A DNA stretch of 37,530 nucleotides from Prochlorococcus sp. AG-455-E15 (GTDB lineage Bacteria > Cyanobacteriota > Cyanobacteriia > PCC-6307 > Cyanobiaceae), in assembly GCA_003212115.1 (NCBI GenBank), contig QCQS01000002.1, positions 1-37,530 of the forward strand, in the 5' to 3' direction. The first letter of the stretch is position 1; each line of letters starts with the position of its first letter. This document shows positions 1 to 9,673 of the stretch, piece after piece. A model generated the notes under the pieces. That model did no database searches. It saw nothing but the letters and a program-made list of their open reading frames with translations, and had not been told where the DNA came from. A program made the translations under genes and the position numbers.

Positions 1-389
1 ACTCCAAGACTAAATCTATTTATCCCAGCATTTATAAATCCAAAAAGATCATCTTTAGTAAAACTAGCTGGATCAACCTCCATAGTAATTTCAGCACCAT
101 AGTCAATTCCATAATTTTCTTTAAAAAGATCAATTAATTCTTTGATTTGGGTTGGATCTAAAATTGATGGTGTACCTCCTCCTATATAAATTGTCGATAA
201 AGGTGCTTTATGCTTAATCGACAATATTTCTTTATATAAAAATTGCAAATAATCTTGAACAGTTTTGCTTCCATAACCTTTTAAAGTTTCAACTTTGTCT
301 CCCAATGGAATAACTGCAAAATCACAATAAAAACACCTTCTGTGGCAAAAAGGAATGTGCACATAAGCACTTCTTGGAAAATTATTCAT
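1..389 (-). CDS. hemW: HemW-like radical SAM protein (coproporphyrinogen III oxidase-like), 3' end truncated by window start
   Basis: Reverse strand from ATG at 389 reads MNNFPRSAYVHIPFCHRRCFYCDFAVIP..., containing the radical SAM CxxxCxxC motif in HIPFCxxRCxYCDF context; runs off the window edge. Confidence 0.85.
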   Translation of the reverse strand, partial: MNNFPRSAYVHIPFCHRRCFYCDFAVIPLGDKVETLKGYGSKTVQDYLQFLYKEILSIKHKAPLSTIYIGGGTPSILDPTQIKELIDLFKENYGIDYGAEITMEVDPASFTKDDLFGFINAGINRFSLG

Positions 390-485
390 AATCTAGATTC
401 ATTTTAAGCTTCAAAAAAGGTATTAAGGATCGCAAAAAATAAAATCCTTATTTACTCAATTAATAAATCCTAGTAAATTATAAAT

Positions 486-1595
486 ATGACAGATATCTTA
501 GTCTTAATTTTATTTGTATTATCTGGGGCTGCTTCAGGATGGCTTGGTGTTGATTTATTGCCAGTAGACATACTCAAACAGGTATCTAATGTAGAAGGTT
601 TTAGAATTGTTTTAGCAATAATTGGTTTTTTTGTAGGATTAGCTGCTGGTTTTGTATTTCTTCAACTTAGAAAGACCTTTCTCGATCAAATAAGAACAAT
701 GCCTACGGACTTACTAATAAGTAGGGCCGTTGGATTAATTTTGGGATTACTTGTTGCGAATCTCCTACTTGCTCCAATACTATTGATTCCCTTCCCTAGA
801 GAGGTTTTTTTCGCAAAACCTTTGTCAGCAATATTAAGCAACATCTTCTTTGGTGTGCTTGGTTATAAGTTGGCAGATACCCACGGAAGGACATTATTGA
901 GATTATTTAATCCAAATAATACTGATGCATATCTAATCAATGAAGGAATCCTCCCTGCTGCAAGTCCAAAAATTCTAGATACTAGCGTAATTATTGATGG
1001 AAGAATCAATGGTCTACTAAGTTGCGGCTTATTGGAAGGACAATTAATTGTTGCTCAAAGTGTAATTGATGAATTACAAACTTTAGCTGACTCAAGCAGT
1101 AATGAAAAAAGGTCGAAAGGCAGAAGAGGTCTCAAGCTATTAAAAGAATTAAGAGATTTATATGGGAGAAGACTTGTAATAAACCCAACAAAGTATGAAG
1201 GTAATGGGGTAGATGAAAAACTTTTGAAAATTACTGAGGATATGTCAGGAACTTTAATTACGGCGGATTATAATCTTTCTCAGATTGCAGAAGTTAAAGA
1301 ATTAAAAGTTATGAATTTGAGTGATTTGGTTATCGCCTTAAGGCCAGAAGTACAACCAGGAGAATCACTTAATATAAAAATCGTGAGAGAAGGCAAAGAA
1401 AAAATGCAAGGTATTGGATATTTAGATGACGGCACAATGGTAGTTATTGATGAGGCAAAGAATTTTGTGGGAAGCAGATTAGATATTGTTATCACAGGAG
1501 CATTACAAACTCCTACTGGAAGAATGGTCTTTGGAAAACTAATAAATAATCCTGAGTCAAACAAATCTTTTAAATCACCAGCGACACAGGGCTAA
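486..1595 (+). CDS. PIN/TRAM domain integral membrane protein (YacL family)
   Basis: N-terminal TM helices, then PIN-like domain (KILDTSVIIDGRI...LITADYNLSQIAEV) and C-terminal TRAM-like region. Confidence 0.85.
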   Translation: MTDILVLILFVLSGAASGWLGVDLLPVDILKQVSNVEGFRIVLAIIGFFVGLAAGFVFLQLRKTFLDQIRTMPTDLLISRAVGLILGLLVANLLLAPILLIPFPREVFFAKPLSAILSNIFFGVLGYKLADTHGRTLLRLFNPNNTDAYLINEGILPAASPKILDTSVIIDGRINGLLSCGLLEGQLIVAQSVIDELQTLADSSSNEKRSKGRRGLKLLKELRDLYGRRLVINPTKYEGNGVDEKLLKITEDMSGTLITADYNLSQIAEVKELKVMNLSDLVIALRPEVQPGESLNIKIVREGKEKMQGIGYLDDGTMVVIDEAKNFVGSRLDIVITGALQTPTGRMVFGKLINNPESNKSFKSPATQG

Positions 1596-1626
1596 ATCTA
1601 GCTAGAATCAGTTCAATCTTAATTTT

Positions 1627-2298
1627 GTGATACAAATGACTGTATCTGCTCCTTATTACGGCGAAAACACCGTCATGAGGACCCCTCCCCCTGATCTTCC
1701 CTCTCTTTTACTGAAAGAGCGAATTGTTTACCTTGGCTTACCATTATTTTCAGATGATGATGCGAAAAGACAACTAGGAATGGATGTTACTGAGCTAATC
1801 ATTGCTCAACTTCTTTATCTAGAGTTTGAGGATCCAGAAAAACCAATCTTTTTCTATATCAATTCAACTGGGACAAGTTGGTACACTGGTGACGCAGTTG
1901 GTTTTGAAACAGAAGCTTTCGCAATCTGCGATACTATAAGTTACATCAAGCCTCCAGTACACACAATATGTATCGGACAAGCAATGGGGACTGCTGCAGT
2001 TATCCTTTCATCTGGCACTAAGGGGCAAAGAGCCGCTCTTCCGCATGCCTCTATTGTATTGCATCAACCTATAAGCGGAGCAAGAGGCCAAGCAACCGAC
2101 ATCCAAATAAGAGCTGAGGAAGTTTTAAAAAATAAAAAATCAATGCTTGAGATTTTATCTCGTAATACTGGAAAAACTATTGAAGAACTTTCAAAAGACT
2201 CAGACAGGATGAGTTATCTCAACCCCCAAGAGGCACTAGATTACGGAGTTATCGATAAAATACTCACAAGTCAAAAAGATCTACCAAATAAAATTTAA
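1627..2298 (+). CDS. clpR: ClpR, non-catalytic ClpP-family subunit
   Basis: ClpP fold, but the catalytic Ser region reads IGQAMGTAA instead of VGLAASMGA and the triad Asp region reads SDRMSYL instead of TDRDYFL; followed directly by clpP. Confidence 0.9.
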   Translation: MIQMTVSAPYYGENTVMRTPPPDLPSLLLKERIVYLGLPLFSDDDAKRQLGMDVTELIIAQLLYLEFEDPEKPIFFYINSTGTSWYTGDAVGFETEAFAICDTISYIKPPVHTICIGQAMGTAAVILSSGTKGQRAALPHASIVLHQPISGARGQATDIQIRAEEVLKNKKSMLEILSRNTGKTIEELSKDSDRMSYLNPQEALDYGVIDKILTSQKDLPNKI

Positions 2299-2322
2299 CA
2301 TTCACAAAACTATTTTAAAATC

Positions 2323-2934
2323 ATGCCAATAGGAACTCCAAGCGTGCCTTACAGACTTCCAGGAAGTCAATACGAAAGATGGGTTGACATATATACAAGA
2401 CTAGGTGTTGAAAGAATACTTTTTCTTGGACAAGAAGTAAATGATGGTATTGCTAATAGCCTTGTAGCACAAATGCTTTATTTAGATTCTGATGACAATT
2501 CCAAACCCATCTATCTGTATATTAATAGCCCAGGAGGATCAGTAACTGCTGGCTTAGCTATATATGACACTATTAAATACGTAAAAAGTGATGTAGTAAC
2601 CATATGTGTAGGCCTCGCAGCCTCTATGGGAGCTTTCCTATTGGCAGCTGGAACAAAAGGGAAAAGAGTTGCTTTACCTCATAGCAGAATAATGATTCAT
2701 CAACCCTTAGGAGGAACATCTCAACGTCAAGCAAGTGATATCGAAATAGAAGCTAAAGAAATTTTAAGAATTAAAGATATGTTAAACATGTCTATGGCAG
2801 ATATGACAGGTCAATCATTTGAAAAAATTGAAAAGGATACTGATAGAGATTATTTTCTAAGTGCGGAAGAAGCAAAAAATTATGGCTTAATCGATAGAGT
2901 AATTACACATCCAAGCGAAGCAAATCAGTCTTAA
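2323..2934 (+). CDS. clpP: ATP-dependent Clp protease proteolytic subunit
   Basis: Intact ClpP motifs: [40 protein letters not shown]. Confidence 0.95.
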   Translation: MPIGTPSVPYRLPGSQYERWVDIYTRLGVERILFLGQEVNDGIANSLVAQMLYLDSDDNSKPIYLYINSPGGSVTAGLAIYDTIKYVKSDVVTICVGLAASMGAFLLAAGTKGKRVALPHSRIMIHQPLGGTSQRQASDIEIEAKEILRIKDMLNMSMADMTGQSFEKIEKDTDRDYFLSAEEAKNYGLIDRVITHPSEANQS

Positions 2935-3044
2935 ATTTTCAAAATTTATTTTTTAATTTTAATTTTTAAATTAATAATTTTTTTGGTTTATTTACACCTT
3001 AATGTCTAAAATAATTATTATCAAATGCAAAGAAGCTACAACTA

Positions 3045-4034
3045 ATGACCCAACTCTTTTACGACACAGATGCAGATCTAAGTCTTTTAAATAATAAAAC
3101 AATAGCGATTATTGGATACGGCTCACAAGGTCATGCACATGCCTTAAACCTTAAAGATAGCGGTATGGATGTAATTGTTGGATTATATAAGGGAAGTAAG
3201 TCTGAAAGCAAAGCTATTAGCGATGGTCTACAAGTATTTAGTGTTTCTGAAGCTTGCGAAAAAGCAGACTGGATTATGATTCTCCTACCAGATGAGTTTC
3301 AGAAAGATGTTTACCTTAAAGAAATAGAGCCAAACTTAAAAGAAGGAAAAATATTAAGTTTTGCTCATGGCTTCAATATAAGATTCGGACTTATCAAACC
3401 TCCTAGTTTTGTTGATGTTGTAATGATTGCCCCAAAAGGACCTGGACACACTGTCCGTTGGGAATATCAGAATGGTCAAGGTGTACCAGCATTGTTTGCA
3501 GTAGAGCAAGATTCTTCCGGAAGTGCAAGATCATTGGCGATGGCTTACGCTAAAGGGATTGGCGGAACTAGAGCTGGGATTCTTGAAACAAACTTCAAGG
3601 AAGAAACAGAAACTGATTTATTTGGCGAACAAGCTGTTTTGTGTGGAGGATTATCAGAACTCGTCAAATCAGGCTTCGAAACTCTTGTAGAGGCAGGATA
3701 TCAGCCCGAACTTGCTTACTTCGAATGCCTACATGAAGTTAAACTTATTGTTGATTTAATGGTGAAGGGAGGCTTATCTCAAATGAGAGATTCCATATCA
3801 AATACTGCAGAATATGGAGATTATGTAAGCGGTAAAAGACTTATTAATAGTAATACAAAGAAAGAAATGCAGAAAATTCTAAAAGATATTCAGGATGGGA
3901 CTTTCGCTAAGAATTTTGTGGAAGAATGCGACAAAAACAAACCCTTAATGACAAAATTAAGAGAAGAGAACTCAAAACATGAAATTGAAAAAGTAGGTAA
4001 AGGACTACGTTCAATGTTCAGTTGGCTGAAATAA
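3045..4034 (+). CDS. ilvC: Ketol-acid reductoisomerase
   Basis: [19 protein letters not shown] nucleotide-binding motif, [12 protein letters not shown], and [17 protein letters not shown]. Confidence 0.97.
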   Translation: MTQLFYDTDADLSLLNNKTIAIIGYGSQGHAHALNLKDSGMDVIVGLYKGSKSESKAISDGLQVFSVSEACEKADWIMILLPDEFQKDVYLKEIEPNLKEGKILSFAHGFNIRFGLIKPPSFVDVVMIAPKGPGHTVRWEYQNGQGVPALFAVEQDSSGSARSLAMAYAKGIGGTRAGILETNFKEETETDLFGEQAVLCGGLSELVKSGFETLVEAGYQPELAYFECLHEVKLIVDLMVKGGLSQMRDSISNTAEYGDYVSGKRLINSNTKKEMQKILKDIQDGTFAKNFVEECDKNKPLMTKLREENSKHEIEKVGKGLRSMFSWLK

Positions 4035-5047
4035 ATTTATTTTTAATTTTTCTTGGATCGATTGGTTTTGATTTATTGACCGGCGATCCAAGATTCTTAA
4101 TCCACCCTGTTCAAGTAATTGGCTTTTACATAAAAAAAATATCTGATTTCTTCATAAATAATTTTGGAGAAAATAAAAATGTATTGTTTTGGGGAGGTTT
4201 CATTGTAGCTATATCAACTATTGGAATCAGTTTTGGCTTAGGAAAATTGATAGAACTCAGTTATGTGGAATCAAGAAATCATTTTTTTAGTGGATTTTTA
4301 ATTTTTTTTGGACTTTCAAGTTGTATTGCGACTAAGGGACTTATTTCAAGTGTTAAAGAGATTGCAGAGCTAATAGAATGCAAAGAAATTAATGACCAAA
4401 ATAAGAGAATAATCAAAGAGAAGGTACAAAGAATAGTAAGTAGGGATGTAAGGTCATCTTCTATAAAACATCTCTTGAGATCAAGTACCGAGAGTCTTAC
4501 CGAAAATTCTGTTGATGGAATATTTGGGCCGTTATTTTGGATTTTTATTGGAATTGTTTTTATGAAGTTTTCAATTTTTCTACCAGGGCCTTTGTCACTA
4601 GGTTTTTCTTATAAAGCCATAAGTACTCTAGACTCAATGATAGGTTACAAATATGATTATTTTAAGTATTTGGGTTTTTTCAGTGCAAAAATCGAAGATA
4701 TTTTTACGTTTGTTCCTTCAAGATTAGTTTTAATAACATTACCTTTAGTTAGCTCCAAAGTTAATAAGTATGGATCAATAATAAAAAAAAGTTATCTTGA
4801 TGGTAAAAAATATGATTCACCTAATGCTGGGATTTCAGAAGCCATATTTGCCTATATTTCTGGTATTAAATTGGGTGGTAAAAGTAAATACAAAAATGAA
4901 ATTATTGAAAAGCCAATAATTAATGAGAATGGAGATAATTGCACTGAAGAAAAAATCAAATTAATTTGTCAACTAATTTTGAGATTACAATTTTTATGGA
5001 TAATAATTTTTGTCTTAATTTTTTTTATAATCTCAGGTTTAGTTTAA
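4022..5047 (+). CDS. cobD: Adenosylcobinamide-phosphate synthase (CbiB/CobD), cobalamin biosynthesis
   Basis: [20 protein letters not shown] near the N-terminus, [33 protein letters not shown]. Start overlaps the end of ilvC. Confidence 0.88.
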   Translation: MAEINLFLIFLGSIGFDLLTGDPRFLIHPVQVIGFYIKKISDFFINNFGENKNVLFWGGFIVAISTIGISFGLGKLIELSYVESRNHFFSGFLIFFGLSSCIATKGLISSVKEIAELIECKEINDQNKRIIKEKVQRIVSRDVRSSSIKHLLRSSTESLTENSVDGIFGPLFWIFIGIVFMKFSIFLPGPLSLGFSYKAISTLDSMIGYKYDYFKYLGFFSAKIEDIFTFVPSRLVLITLPLVSSKVNKYGSIIKKSYLDGKKYDSPNAGISEAIFAYISGIKLGGKSKYKNEIIEKPIINENGDNCTEEKIKLICQLILRLQFLWIIIFVLIFFIISGLV

Positions 5048-5059
5048 TAATAAATTAGT

Positions 5060-5335
5060 TTGAAAATTATTAGAATATATCAAAAATCTATGCAAGAAAA
5101 CGGCTCTCCAATGGAAAATCAAAATGATGGTTTAACTAATACATCATCAACTGAAAATGAATACTCAAAATGGGTAGACAATCAGGGTGATGAAGTAAAA
5201 AATGTTTTTGGATTTAATAGCAGCGCTGAGCTTGTGAATGGTAGAGCAGCTATGATTGGGTTCTTAATGCTCATATTAACCGAGTTAGTTTTTAGCGGCA
5301 GGCCTGTTACTTCTTCAATTTTTGGTATCAATTAA
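5060..5335 (+). CDS. hli: High-light-inducible (Hli/Scp) chlorophyll a/b-binding-like protein
   Basis: C-terminal ELVNGRAAMIGFLMLILTELVFSG matches the single-helix ELIP/Hli motif. Start may be internal (Met at 5090 or 5111). Confidence 0.88.
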   Translation: MKIIRIYQKSMQENGSPMENQNDGLTNTSSTENEYSKWVDNQGDEVKNVFGFNSSAELVNGRAAMIGFLMLILTELVFSGRPVTSSIFGIN

Positions 5336-5337
5336 AA

Positions 5338-5550
5338 ATGGAAGAAAAAAAATCTAATCCAATAAAAGCAATCCTATACATTTCTGTATGGGTAATAATT
5401 TGGGGAACATTAGGCTCTTTCATTGATTATCCTCTTTATAAAAATAAAATTTACTTAGAAGGAAGCATATATCAGTATCTTACTTTTACAATTACAGCGT
5501 TCATATCCATAATAAGTGCAAAGTTTTTTTATAAAAAATTTGAGTTATAA
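5338..5550 (+). CDS. Small hypothetical membrane protein (two predicted TM helices)
   Basis: Uninterrupted 70-aa ORF immediately downstream of hli, hydrophobic segments AILYISVWVIIWGTLGSFI and YLTFTITAFISIISAKFF. Confidence 0.6.
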   Translation: MEEKKSNPIKAILYISVWVIIWGTLGSFIDYPLYKNKIYLEGSIYQYLTFTITAFISIISAKFFYKKFEL

Positions 5551-5802
5551 AAATTTGTACCTAAATTTCTTAATAATTTTAGCTGGTTCTTTTTTGTCAT
5601 TTGACTCGTAAAGTATCCACTGATGCGTCTCAGTATCATGATCACAACCATATTTTCCAGAAATATTATCGTAACTTGAAAGATATGAATGACAATTCTG
5701 GTCTGCCTCAAAAGCAGAGTCATAACCTGCTAGAAAATATATCAAAAGCAGAATGATTACTAACAAAAAAAATAATTGAAAAACTAAATTTACTACCTTC
5801 AT
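5545..5802 (-). CDS. Small hypothetical protein with N-terminal TM anchor
   Basis: 85-aa ORF, N-terminal FQLFFLLVIILLLIYFLAGY, then a polar segment with two Cys. The overlapping 5529-5723 frame looks less plausible. Confidence 0.55.
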   Translation of the reverse strand: MKVVNLVFQLFFLLVIILLLIYFLAGYDSAFEADQNCHSYLSSYDNISGKYGCDHDTETHQWILYESNDKKEPAKIIKKFRYKFL

Positions 5803-5858
5803 AAAAATTTCTAAAATTTAAATATATCATTTTAAAAAAAAATTCGATCTAAAAATAT

Positions 5859-6104
5859 TTAACGACCAACATTAAAAACAAAGTCACGGAATTCTTGATT
5901 TTTTAAATAGAGGATGACTAGCAATATTAAAATCAAATTTAAGCCTAATACTATTGATCCAAAAATATTTATTTGTTTTTTACCTGGCAAAGTGTAAGTA
6001 AATTTTTTACCTTTAAGAAAAGCTGCCAAGCCTTTTTTTTCTTTTTTTGACTCTTTTATTTCAGCATCTTTTTTTACTTCATTGTCAGAAAAACCTTTAT
6101 CCAT
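5859..6104 (-). CDS. Small hypothetical single-pass membrane protein with Lys/Glu-rich N-terminus
   Basis: 81-aa ORF: charged N-terminus then INIFGSIVLGLNLILILLVILYL. Confidence 0.55.
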   Translation of the reverse strand: MDKGFSDNEVKKDAEIKESKKEKKGLAAFLKGKKFTYTLPGKKQINIFGSIVLGLNLILILLVILYLKNQEFRDFVFNVGR

Positions 6105-6158
6105 TAAAACTTAAAATCCAAATTTATATTATTCCAAAAAAATAAAATTTTTTAATAG

Positions 6159-6470
6159 TTAACAATTTTTAATCACATATGGGATCGAAAATGAAGTTCT
6201 CTCATTTGAGAAATTTTCTAAAAAATAAGCTTCAATAATTGCCGATTGCAGCCCCAATAAACTTGATTGACATTTGAATCTATTTTGGTCAAATACAAGT
6301 AATTGAAGTTTTTCTAATTCAGAAACTAACTCTTTACAAAATTGGGGTTGAGAATATTTAACACAATAACTAGCTTCTTTTAATATCTCAGATTTTGTTG
6401 ATATTGTTTCGGCCATAACAAAATTAGATAAAAACAATAATTTTAGGAATAAAAAAATTAAATATTTCAT
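6159..6470 (-). CDS. Hypothetical secreted protein with signal peptide
   Basis: 103-aa ORF starting MKYLIFLFLKLLFLSNFVMAETI (signal peptide-like, AxA-type cleavage region), four Cys in the mature part. Confidence 0.6.
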   Translation of the reverse strand: MKYLIFLFLKLLFLSNFVMAETISTKSEILKEASYCVKYSQPQFCKELVSELEKLQLLVFDQNRFKCQSSLLGLQSAIIEAYFLENFSNERTSFSIPYVIKNC

Positions 6471-6546
6471 TACTTCTTAGGACTTCAAAATTTGAGATAC
6501 CCTTTTGATAGTTTTTATCATTTAACTATTAGCATAGTATTGCAAT

Positions 6547-6573
6547 AAAAAAAAGATGCTCTAAAAGAGCACC
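6547..6573 (-). terminator. Rho-independent terminator downstream of the HU gene
   Basis: Minus strand GGTGCTCT-TTT-AGAGCATC (8-bp stem including one G-U) followed by TTTTTTTT. Confidence 0.85.
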
Positions 6574-6605
6574 TTGGTATTAAGGAAAGAAATAGATTAA
6601 AAAGA

Positions 6606-6881
6606 TTACCCTTGAACTCTATCCTTAAAAAGTTTACCTGCTGAAAATGTTGGAACTCTCTTAGCAGGTATTGCTATTTTCTCGCCTGTCTTAGGGTTTA
6701 ATCCCTGTCTTGCAGAACGATCTCTTGGTTCGAAAGAACCAAATCCTAGTAAGGAGACTTTTTTGCCTTCCACTACTGAATCAACAATAGTTTCGATAGC
6801 TGCATCAACAACTAAAGAAACATCAGTTTTTGTGAGCTCTGTACGAGCAGCAACAAGATTTACTAAATCAGCTTTGTTCAT
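6606..6881 (-). CDS. hup: HU-family DNA-binding protein
   Basis: MNKADLVNLVAARTELTKTDVSLVVDAAIETI...GFGSFEPRDRSARQGLNPKTGEKI; the track ORF has an 11-aa non-conserved extension, so the start is assigned at 6881. Confidence 0.95.
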   Translation of the reverse strand: MNKADLVNLVAARTELTKTDVSLVVDAAIETIVDSVVEGKKVSLLGFGSFEPRDRSARQGLNPKTGEKIAIPAKRVPTFSAGKLFKDRVQG

Positions 6882-7147
6882 TGAATTGTTTGTAAAGCAG
6901 AGATTTAAAGACAAGTGTTTTAAACAAGCCTAAAAACCTCGAACTTGCATATCATATGGAGCAAATACAAATCCGGCAACCGAAAATGCCGGCGGCGCAA
7001 AGCTTTATACAAATCTTAGGGACATTTTTAGCTCCATTATTTAGTTTTATAGCCTCATATTTTTCTTATATTAAATTAACCCCTTTAACCATAAAAAAGC
7101 TAAAACCGTTGGTAGCACTTGATTTATCCTTCAAAAATCCAACTTGA

Positions 7148-7430
7148 TTTATCAAAGAAAAAATTTCAAAGATAAATAAAGTGAAGAATTTGTGCCATTT
7201 ATTATGTTTTATTAATTTTCAGATATATTTCCTTCTCATCACATGAAAAAACATAATTTGTATTTTGAAATCAAGAAAAATCTTGTTTTCTAATGATTAA
7301 GCTTGCTCTCTAAATCTTTTTAAGCATTAAGCAGATCGAGGGACAAATTGTAATCAACTTGGAAATTAATAATCTCCAGAATCTAAGAAAGTTGATTAGT
7401 GAAACCTTAAATTTTTGTTTTTTTTTTTAG
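7148..7430 (+). ncRNA. Candidate structured RNA or long structured 5' UTR upstream of glgX (strand uncertain)
   Basis: ORF-poor interval with two inverted repeats: GAAATCAAGA/TCTTGTTTTC at 7267-7290 (one mismatch, AAAA loop) and TAATCAACTT/AAGTTGATTA at 7351-7398, then an 11-T run at 7418-7428. Confidence 0.25.
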
Positions 7431-7506
7431 TTTTATACCTATTATTCAGATATTAGTAATTTGAATAAATTATCTCATTATTTAATTAATCAATGATAAA
7501 CAGAAA

Positions 7507-9540
7507 GTGAATCATATTAATAAAGGGAAACCATTTCCTTTAGGAAGTTCTCTAACTTCAAATGGTGTTAATTTTTCCCTAGTAGCCACAAATGCAGAAT
7601 ATGTAGAAATCTTATTTTTTGAGAAAGAGGACTCTATTTACCCAAAAAGTATTTTGAAACTAGATCAGAATCATAATACAGGTCCCTACTGGCATGCGGA
7701 GGTAAAAAATCTTAGTGAAGGTTGTATATATGCTTTTAGAGTAAAACAAAAAAATAATGCTCTAAATAATAACTATGAAAAAAAAGTATTACTTGATCCA
7801 TGTTCAAGGGGTATAACTGGGTGGGGAAGTTATAGAAGAGAAAATGCATTAAAAACTCAAGAAAATACTAACTCTTGTCTTAAAAGCGTTGTTTGCGATA
7901 GAAAATTATTTAATTTTAAGGATTTTCCAAGACCAAAACATTCTTGGGAAGAAACAATTATTTATGAACTCCATATAAAATCCTTCACTGAATCAACTGA
8001 TAAAAATGAAAGTTGCTTCAAGAAATTTTTAAAAAAAATTCCTTATCTCAAAGAACTGGGAATTACCTCAATCGAATTACTTCCAATTTTTTGTTTTGAT
8101 CCAACTGATGCACCAAATGGTTTAGAGAATTTTTGGGGTTATAGTCCAATTAATTGGTTTACCCCGCATTTTGAATACCTTTCGAATGAATCAGCTAAAA
8201 AGAATAGAGAGGAATTTAGAAAATTAGTTGAGGAGTGTCATAATGCAGACATTGAAGTTATTTTAGATGTCGTATACAATCATACTTCTGAAGGAGATTA
8301 CAAAGGTCCTGCGATATGTTGGAAAGGTATAGATGAAAACCTTTATTACTTTATTGGTAAAGACAAAAATTATCAGGACGTATCTGGGTGTGGGAATACT
8401 ATTGCAGCAAACAGAGGATTAGTTAGAAAACTAATAATTGAATCATTAAAGTGTTGGGCGAGTGAATTTGGAGTAGATGGTTTTAGATTTGATTTAGGAA
8501 TTGCCTTATCAAGAGGAGAAAATCTCTCGCCACTCGATAATCCTCCAATTTTTGAAGATATAGAATGTGAACCAGAACTTGTTGATATAAAGTTTATAAG
8601 TGAGCCATGGGATTGTGGTGGTTTATATAAATTAGGTGATTTCCCATCTAAGAATACTTTCACTTGGAATGGTCACTTTAGAGATGATTTGCGGAGATTT
8701 TGGAAGGGGGACAAAGATACAGCTTGGAATATGAGCGATAAAATCAAAGGGTCTCCATCGATTTACAAAGGAGATACTATTTTCCCAAAATCAATAAACT
8801 TTATTACTTCACATGATGGATTCACACTAAAAGATTTAGTAACTTTTAATAGAAAACATAATTTTGCCAATAGAGAACAAAACAGAGATGGTGATAACCA
8901 TAACAATTCTTGGAATCATGGTATAGAGGGACCAACTACAAACTTTTTAATAAATGATTTAAGAAAAAGACAACAAAAAAATCTTATTCTTAGTTTACTT
9001 ATCTCTAGAGGTGTTCCAATGATACTTATGGGTGATGAGATAGGAAGATCACAAGGCGGTAACAATAATTCTTGGTGCCAAAATAATTTATTGGGCTGGA
9101 TGAATTGGGAAAAAGGTAAACAAGATTTGGAATTATTAGAATTCTTTAAATACGGAATAAAAATTCGAAAAAAACTTATAAACATTTTTAATCCATCATT
9201 CTTCCCTAATAATCAAACCAATAAAAATATTCCAACATATCATTGGCATGGGACAAATTTAGATAGCCCTGATTGGAGTAGCTGGTCTCACACAGTTGCC
9301 TTTAGCATTAACAAAGGCAGTACTAATCCTCTGGTCTGGATAGGTTTAAATGCGTATTCAAAAAGTATCGATTTCCCCTTGCCGAAATGTAAATATAATT
9401 GGTTAAAAGTTATTGACACTAGCATGACTGAGATTTCTGAACCCTTAACTCTAAATGAAAAATCAGTTTCCATAAAGAGTAGAAGCTCTTTATTAATCAT
9501 TTCAGAAGAAGTATTTGGGGCAAAAAATAATTTATTCTAA
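7507..9540 (+). CDS. glgX: Isoamylase-type glycogen debranching enzyme (GH13, GlgX)
   Basis: CBM48-like N-terminus (GKPFPLGSSLTSNGVNFSLVATNA), GH13 motifs DVVYNHTSEG, GVDGFRFDLG, FISEPWDCGG, FITSHDGFTLKDLV. Confidence 0.92.
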   Translation: MNHINKGKPFPLGSSLTSNGVNFSLVATNAEYVEILFFEKEDSIYPKSILKLDQNHNTGPYWHAEVKNLSEGCIYAFRVKQKNNALNNNYEKKVLLDPCSRGITGWGSYRRENALKTQENTNSCLKSVVCDRKLFNFKDFPRPKHSWEETIIYELHIKSFTESTDKNESCFKKFLKKIPYLKELGITSIELLPIFCFDPTDAPNGLENFWGYSPINWFTPHFEYLSNESAKKNREEFRKLVEECHNADIEVILDVVYNHTSEGDYKGPAICWKGIDENLYYFIGKDKNYQDVSGCGNTIAANRGLVRKLIIESLKCWASEFGVDGFRFDLGIALSRGENLSPLDNPPIFEDIECEPELVDIKFISEPWDCGGLYKLGDFPSKNTFTWNGHFRDDLRRFWKGDKDTAWNMSDKIKGSPSIYKGDTIFPKSINFITSHDGFTLKDLVTFNRKHNFANREQNRDGDNHNNSWNHGIEGPTTNFLINDLRKRQQKNLILSLLISRGVPMILMGDEIGRSQGGNNNSWCQNNLLGWMNWEKGKQDLELLEFFKYGIKIRKKLINIFNPSFFPNNQTNKNIPTYHWHGTNLDSPDWSSWSHTVAFSINKGSTNPLVWIGLNAYSKSIDFPLPKCKYNWLKVIDTSMTEISEPLTLNEKSVSIKSRSSLLIISEEVFGAKNNLF

Positions 9541-9541
9541 A

Positions 9542-9612
9542 AGCGGGCGGCGGGAATCGAACCCGCATCTTCAGCTTGGAAGGCTGAGGTTTTACCACTA
9601 AACCACGCCCGC
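9542..9612 (-). tRNA. trnG-UCC: tRNA-Gly (anticodon UCC)
   Basis: Minus strand GCGGGCGTGGTTTAGTGGTAAAACCTCAGCCTTCCAAGCTGAAGATGCGGGTTCGATTCCCGCCGCCCGCT: 7-bp acceptor stem, TCC anticodon loop, GGTTCGATTCC T arm. Confidence 0.96.
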
Positions 9613-9673
9613 GTTAAGTAATAGAATTACCATTGCAATAATACATTATCAAACAATCAACAAAGTAAAAAGA

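Noticed and set aside
1280-1564. 94-aa minus-strand ORF
   Set aside because: Lies antisense within the well-supported PIN/TRAM gene; Ser/Pro/Leu-rich shadow translation.
2935-3044. Extremely AT-rich spacer before ilvC as a special element
   Set aside because: Composition matches ordinary intergenic DNA in this AT-rich genome; no hairpin or repeat structure stands out.
5529-5723. 64-aa minus-strand ORF overlapping 5545-5802
   Set aside because: Overlaps a better-looking TM-anchored ORF in another frame.
8373-9500. Minus-strand ORFs 8373-8663, 8916-9185 and 9288-9500
   Set aside because: Antisense shadows inside glgX with no recognisable domains.
9542-9612. tRNA-Gly as an integration site for a genomic island
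   Set aside because: Flanking genes are core-like on both sides; no integrase, direct repeat of the tRNA 3' end or composition shift seen.
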